DNA of 64,000 nt from Solibacillus sp. FSL W7-1436 (GTDB lineage Bacteria > Bacillota > Bacilli > Bacillales_A > Planococcaceae): positions 748,501-812,500 of the forward strand of contig NZ_JBBOWV010000001.1 in assembly GCF_038007305.1 (NCBI RefSeq), written 5' to 3'. Below the pieces are notes generated by a model that made no database searches, had not been told where the DNA came from, and saw only the letters and a list, made by a program, of their open reading frames with translations. Shown one piece after another: positions 61,312 to 64,000 of this stretch. The position numbers were made by a program, and so were the translations under genes. How positions within the stretch are numbered: position 1 is the first letter of the stretch; each line of letters opens with the position of its first letter.

Positions 61312-61387
61312 TGGCGGTCCCGACCGGGATCGAACCGGCGATCTCCTGCGTGACAGGCAGGCATGTTAACCGCTACACCACGGGACC
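61312..61387 (-). tRNA. tRNA-Asp(GTC)
   Basis: Anticodon GTC in CTGCCTGTCACGCAG, acceptor GGTCCCG/CGGGACC, CCA encoded. Confidence 0.95.
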
Positions 61388-61390
61388 ATT

Positions 61391-61465
<75 letters not shown>

Positions 61466-61483
61466 ATAATATTATTTGTTTAA

Positions 61484-61559
61484 TGGTGGAGGATGACGGG
61501 CTCGAACCGCCGACCCCCTGCTTGTAAGGCAGGTGCTCTCCCAGCTGAGCTAATCCTCC
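61484..61559 (-). tRNA. tRNA-Val(TAC)
   Basis: Anticodon TAC in CTGCCTTACAAGCAG, acceptor GGAGGAT/ATCCTCC, CCA encoded. Confidence 0.95.
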
Positions 61560-61587
61560 ACTGCTGGATACTTCTTATGTATCTTTT

Positions 61588-61662
61588 TGGTGACCCGTAC
61601 GGGATTCGAACCCGTGTTACCGCCGTGAAAGGGCGGTGTCTTAACCACTTGACCAACGGGCC
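61588..61662 (-). tRNA. tRNA-Glu(TTC)
   Basis: Anticodon TTC in CCGCCCTTTCACGGCGG, acceptor GGCCCGT, CCA encoded. Confidence 0.95.
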
Positions 61663-61678
61663 TCAATATAAATAAGCC

Positions 61679-61770
61679 TGGCGGAGAGTAAGGGATTTGA
61701 ACCCTTGATGCAGGGTTACCCGCATACACGATTTCCAATCGTGCTCCTTCGGCCACTCGGACAACTCTCC
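61679..61770 (-). tRNA. tRNA-Ser(GGA)
   Basis: Type II tRNA, anticodon GGA in CACGATTGGAAATCGTG, acceptor GGAGAGT/ACTCTCC, discriminator G, CCA encoded. It reads UCC and UCU and is the likely ligand of the serA T-box in this window. Confidence 0.95.
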
Positions 61771-61779
61771 AAGATTTAA

Positions 61780-61855
61780 TGGCTCCGAAGGCAGGACTCG
61801 AACCTGCGACCTGCCGGTTAACAGCCGGATGCTCTACCAACTGAGCTACTTCGGA
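61780..61855 (-). tRNA. tRNA-Asn(GTT)
   Basis: Anticodon GTT in CCGGCTGTTAACCGG, acceptor TCCGAAG/CTTCGGA, CCA encoded. It is the first tRNA after 5S rRNA. Confidence 0.95.
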
Positions 61856-61869
61856 ATAATTTTATAACA

Positions 61870-61986
61870 GCCTAGCGACGTCCTACTCTCACAGGGGGAA
61901 GCCCCCAACTACCATCGGCGCTAAAGAGCTTAACTTCCGTGTTCGGTATGGGAACGGGTGTGACCTCTTTGCCATCATCACTAGAC
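61870..61986 (-). rRNA. rrf: 5S ribosomal RNA
   Basis: The minus strand reads the conserved GAGGTCACACCCGTTCCCAT, CCGAACACGGAAGTTAAGCT, GGGGGCTTCCCCCTGTGAGA and ends GTAGGACGTCGCTAGG, which pairs with the 5' CTAGTGA. Ends are set by the terminal stem and may be off by one or two bases. Confidence 0.95.
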
Positions 61987-62009
61987 TATTTATTCGAAAG
62001 ACATTACTT

Positions 62010-62037
62010 ATTATACCATACTTTTCTTGTTTGTCAA
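62010..62037 (-). promoter_or_regulatory. Consensus promoter in the 23S-5S spacer
   Basis: On the minus strand TTGACA (62037-62032) and TATAAT (62015-62010) are both perfect and separated by 16 bases. A start near 62003 would lie about 17 bases before 5S and would transcribe 5S and all sixteen tRNAs. Confidence 0.65.
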
Positions 62038-62108
62038 GTATTTATTACAATAATTTTTCATTCTTTCAAAACTGGATAAACGGTTCATTGAATTTGTGCA
62101 ATAAAATG

Positions 62109-64000
<1,892 letters not shown>

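Overview
The window is ordinary low-GC Firmicute chromosome. Protein content and gene order point to the Planococcaceae, near Solibacillus or Lysinibacillus. That placement is inferred from resemblance to the Bacillus subtilis yhf, yhg, yha, yhe and yhc neighbourhoods, from strong AGGAGG-type ribosome binding sites with frequent TTG and GTG starts, and from sporulation genes (yyaC, a YjcZ-type peptide, spo0M); no database search was possible.

Layout. Positions 1-4.3 kb hold the start of a lipoate ligase gene, yhfH, a YhgE/Pip membrane protein with its TetR regulator, and a YtkA-like lipoprotein. Positions 4.3-8.7 kb hold the late heme genes hemE-hemH-hemY, with the heme-degrading hmoB facing away. 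Positions 8.7-15.4 kb hold a split chromate transporter, a quinone oxidoreductase, a GntR regulator, yyaC, and a CoA-transferase plus MatC-like permease pair. Positions 15.4-24.7 kb follow the B. subtilis ecs-hit-yhaH-hpr-prsA-serC-yhaM block. Positions 24.8-31 kb hold an unrecognised glycine-zipper protein, an enoyl-CoA hydratase, an FAD dehydrogenase, and serA behind a T-box leader. Positions 31-47.9 kb hold a polysaccharide deacetylase, a HAD phosphatase, a DUF3006/MBL pair, hemZ, yheA-yheB, yheE, a CNNM/CorC protein, the YhcYZ two-component pair, yhcX, bdbC with a thioredoxin, and yhcT. Positions 48-60 kb hold an acyl-CoA ligase, two tiny genes, a VOC protein, spo0M, an IS1182-type insertion sequence, trmL, queG, LD-carboxypeptidase, an EamA transporter and nagB. 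Positions 60.3-64 kb hold the end of a ribosomal RNA operon on the minus strand: part of 23S, 5S and sixteen tRNA genes in the order of the B. subtilis trnD array.

How parts work together. HemE, HemH, HemY and HemZ make heme by the coproporphyrin route and HmoB degrades it. SerC and SerA make serine; serA carries a serine-type T-box (specifier read as UCC) whose matching tRNA-Ser(GGA) lies in the same window, and both ser genes have PurBox-like sequences upstream. Hpr, Spo0M, YyaC and the YjcZ peptide belong to the growth-to-sporulation transition.

I saw no CRISPR array, prophage or defence island. The most interesting signals are regulatory or repeated: a consensus promoter inside the 23S-5S spacer, PurBox-like sites before serA, an unexplained structured element before hit, two copies of a GGACGCTTTCC repeat, a TA-flanked MITE-like inverted repeat, overlapping TetR operators, and the glycine-zipper protein.
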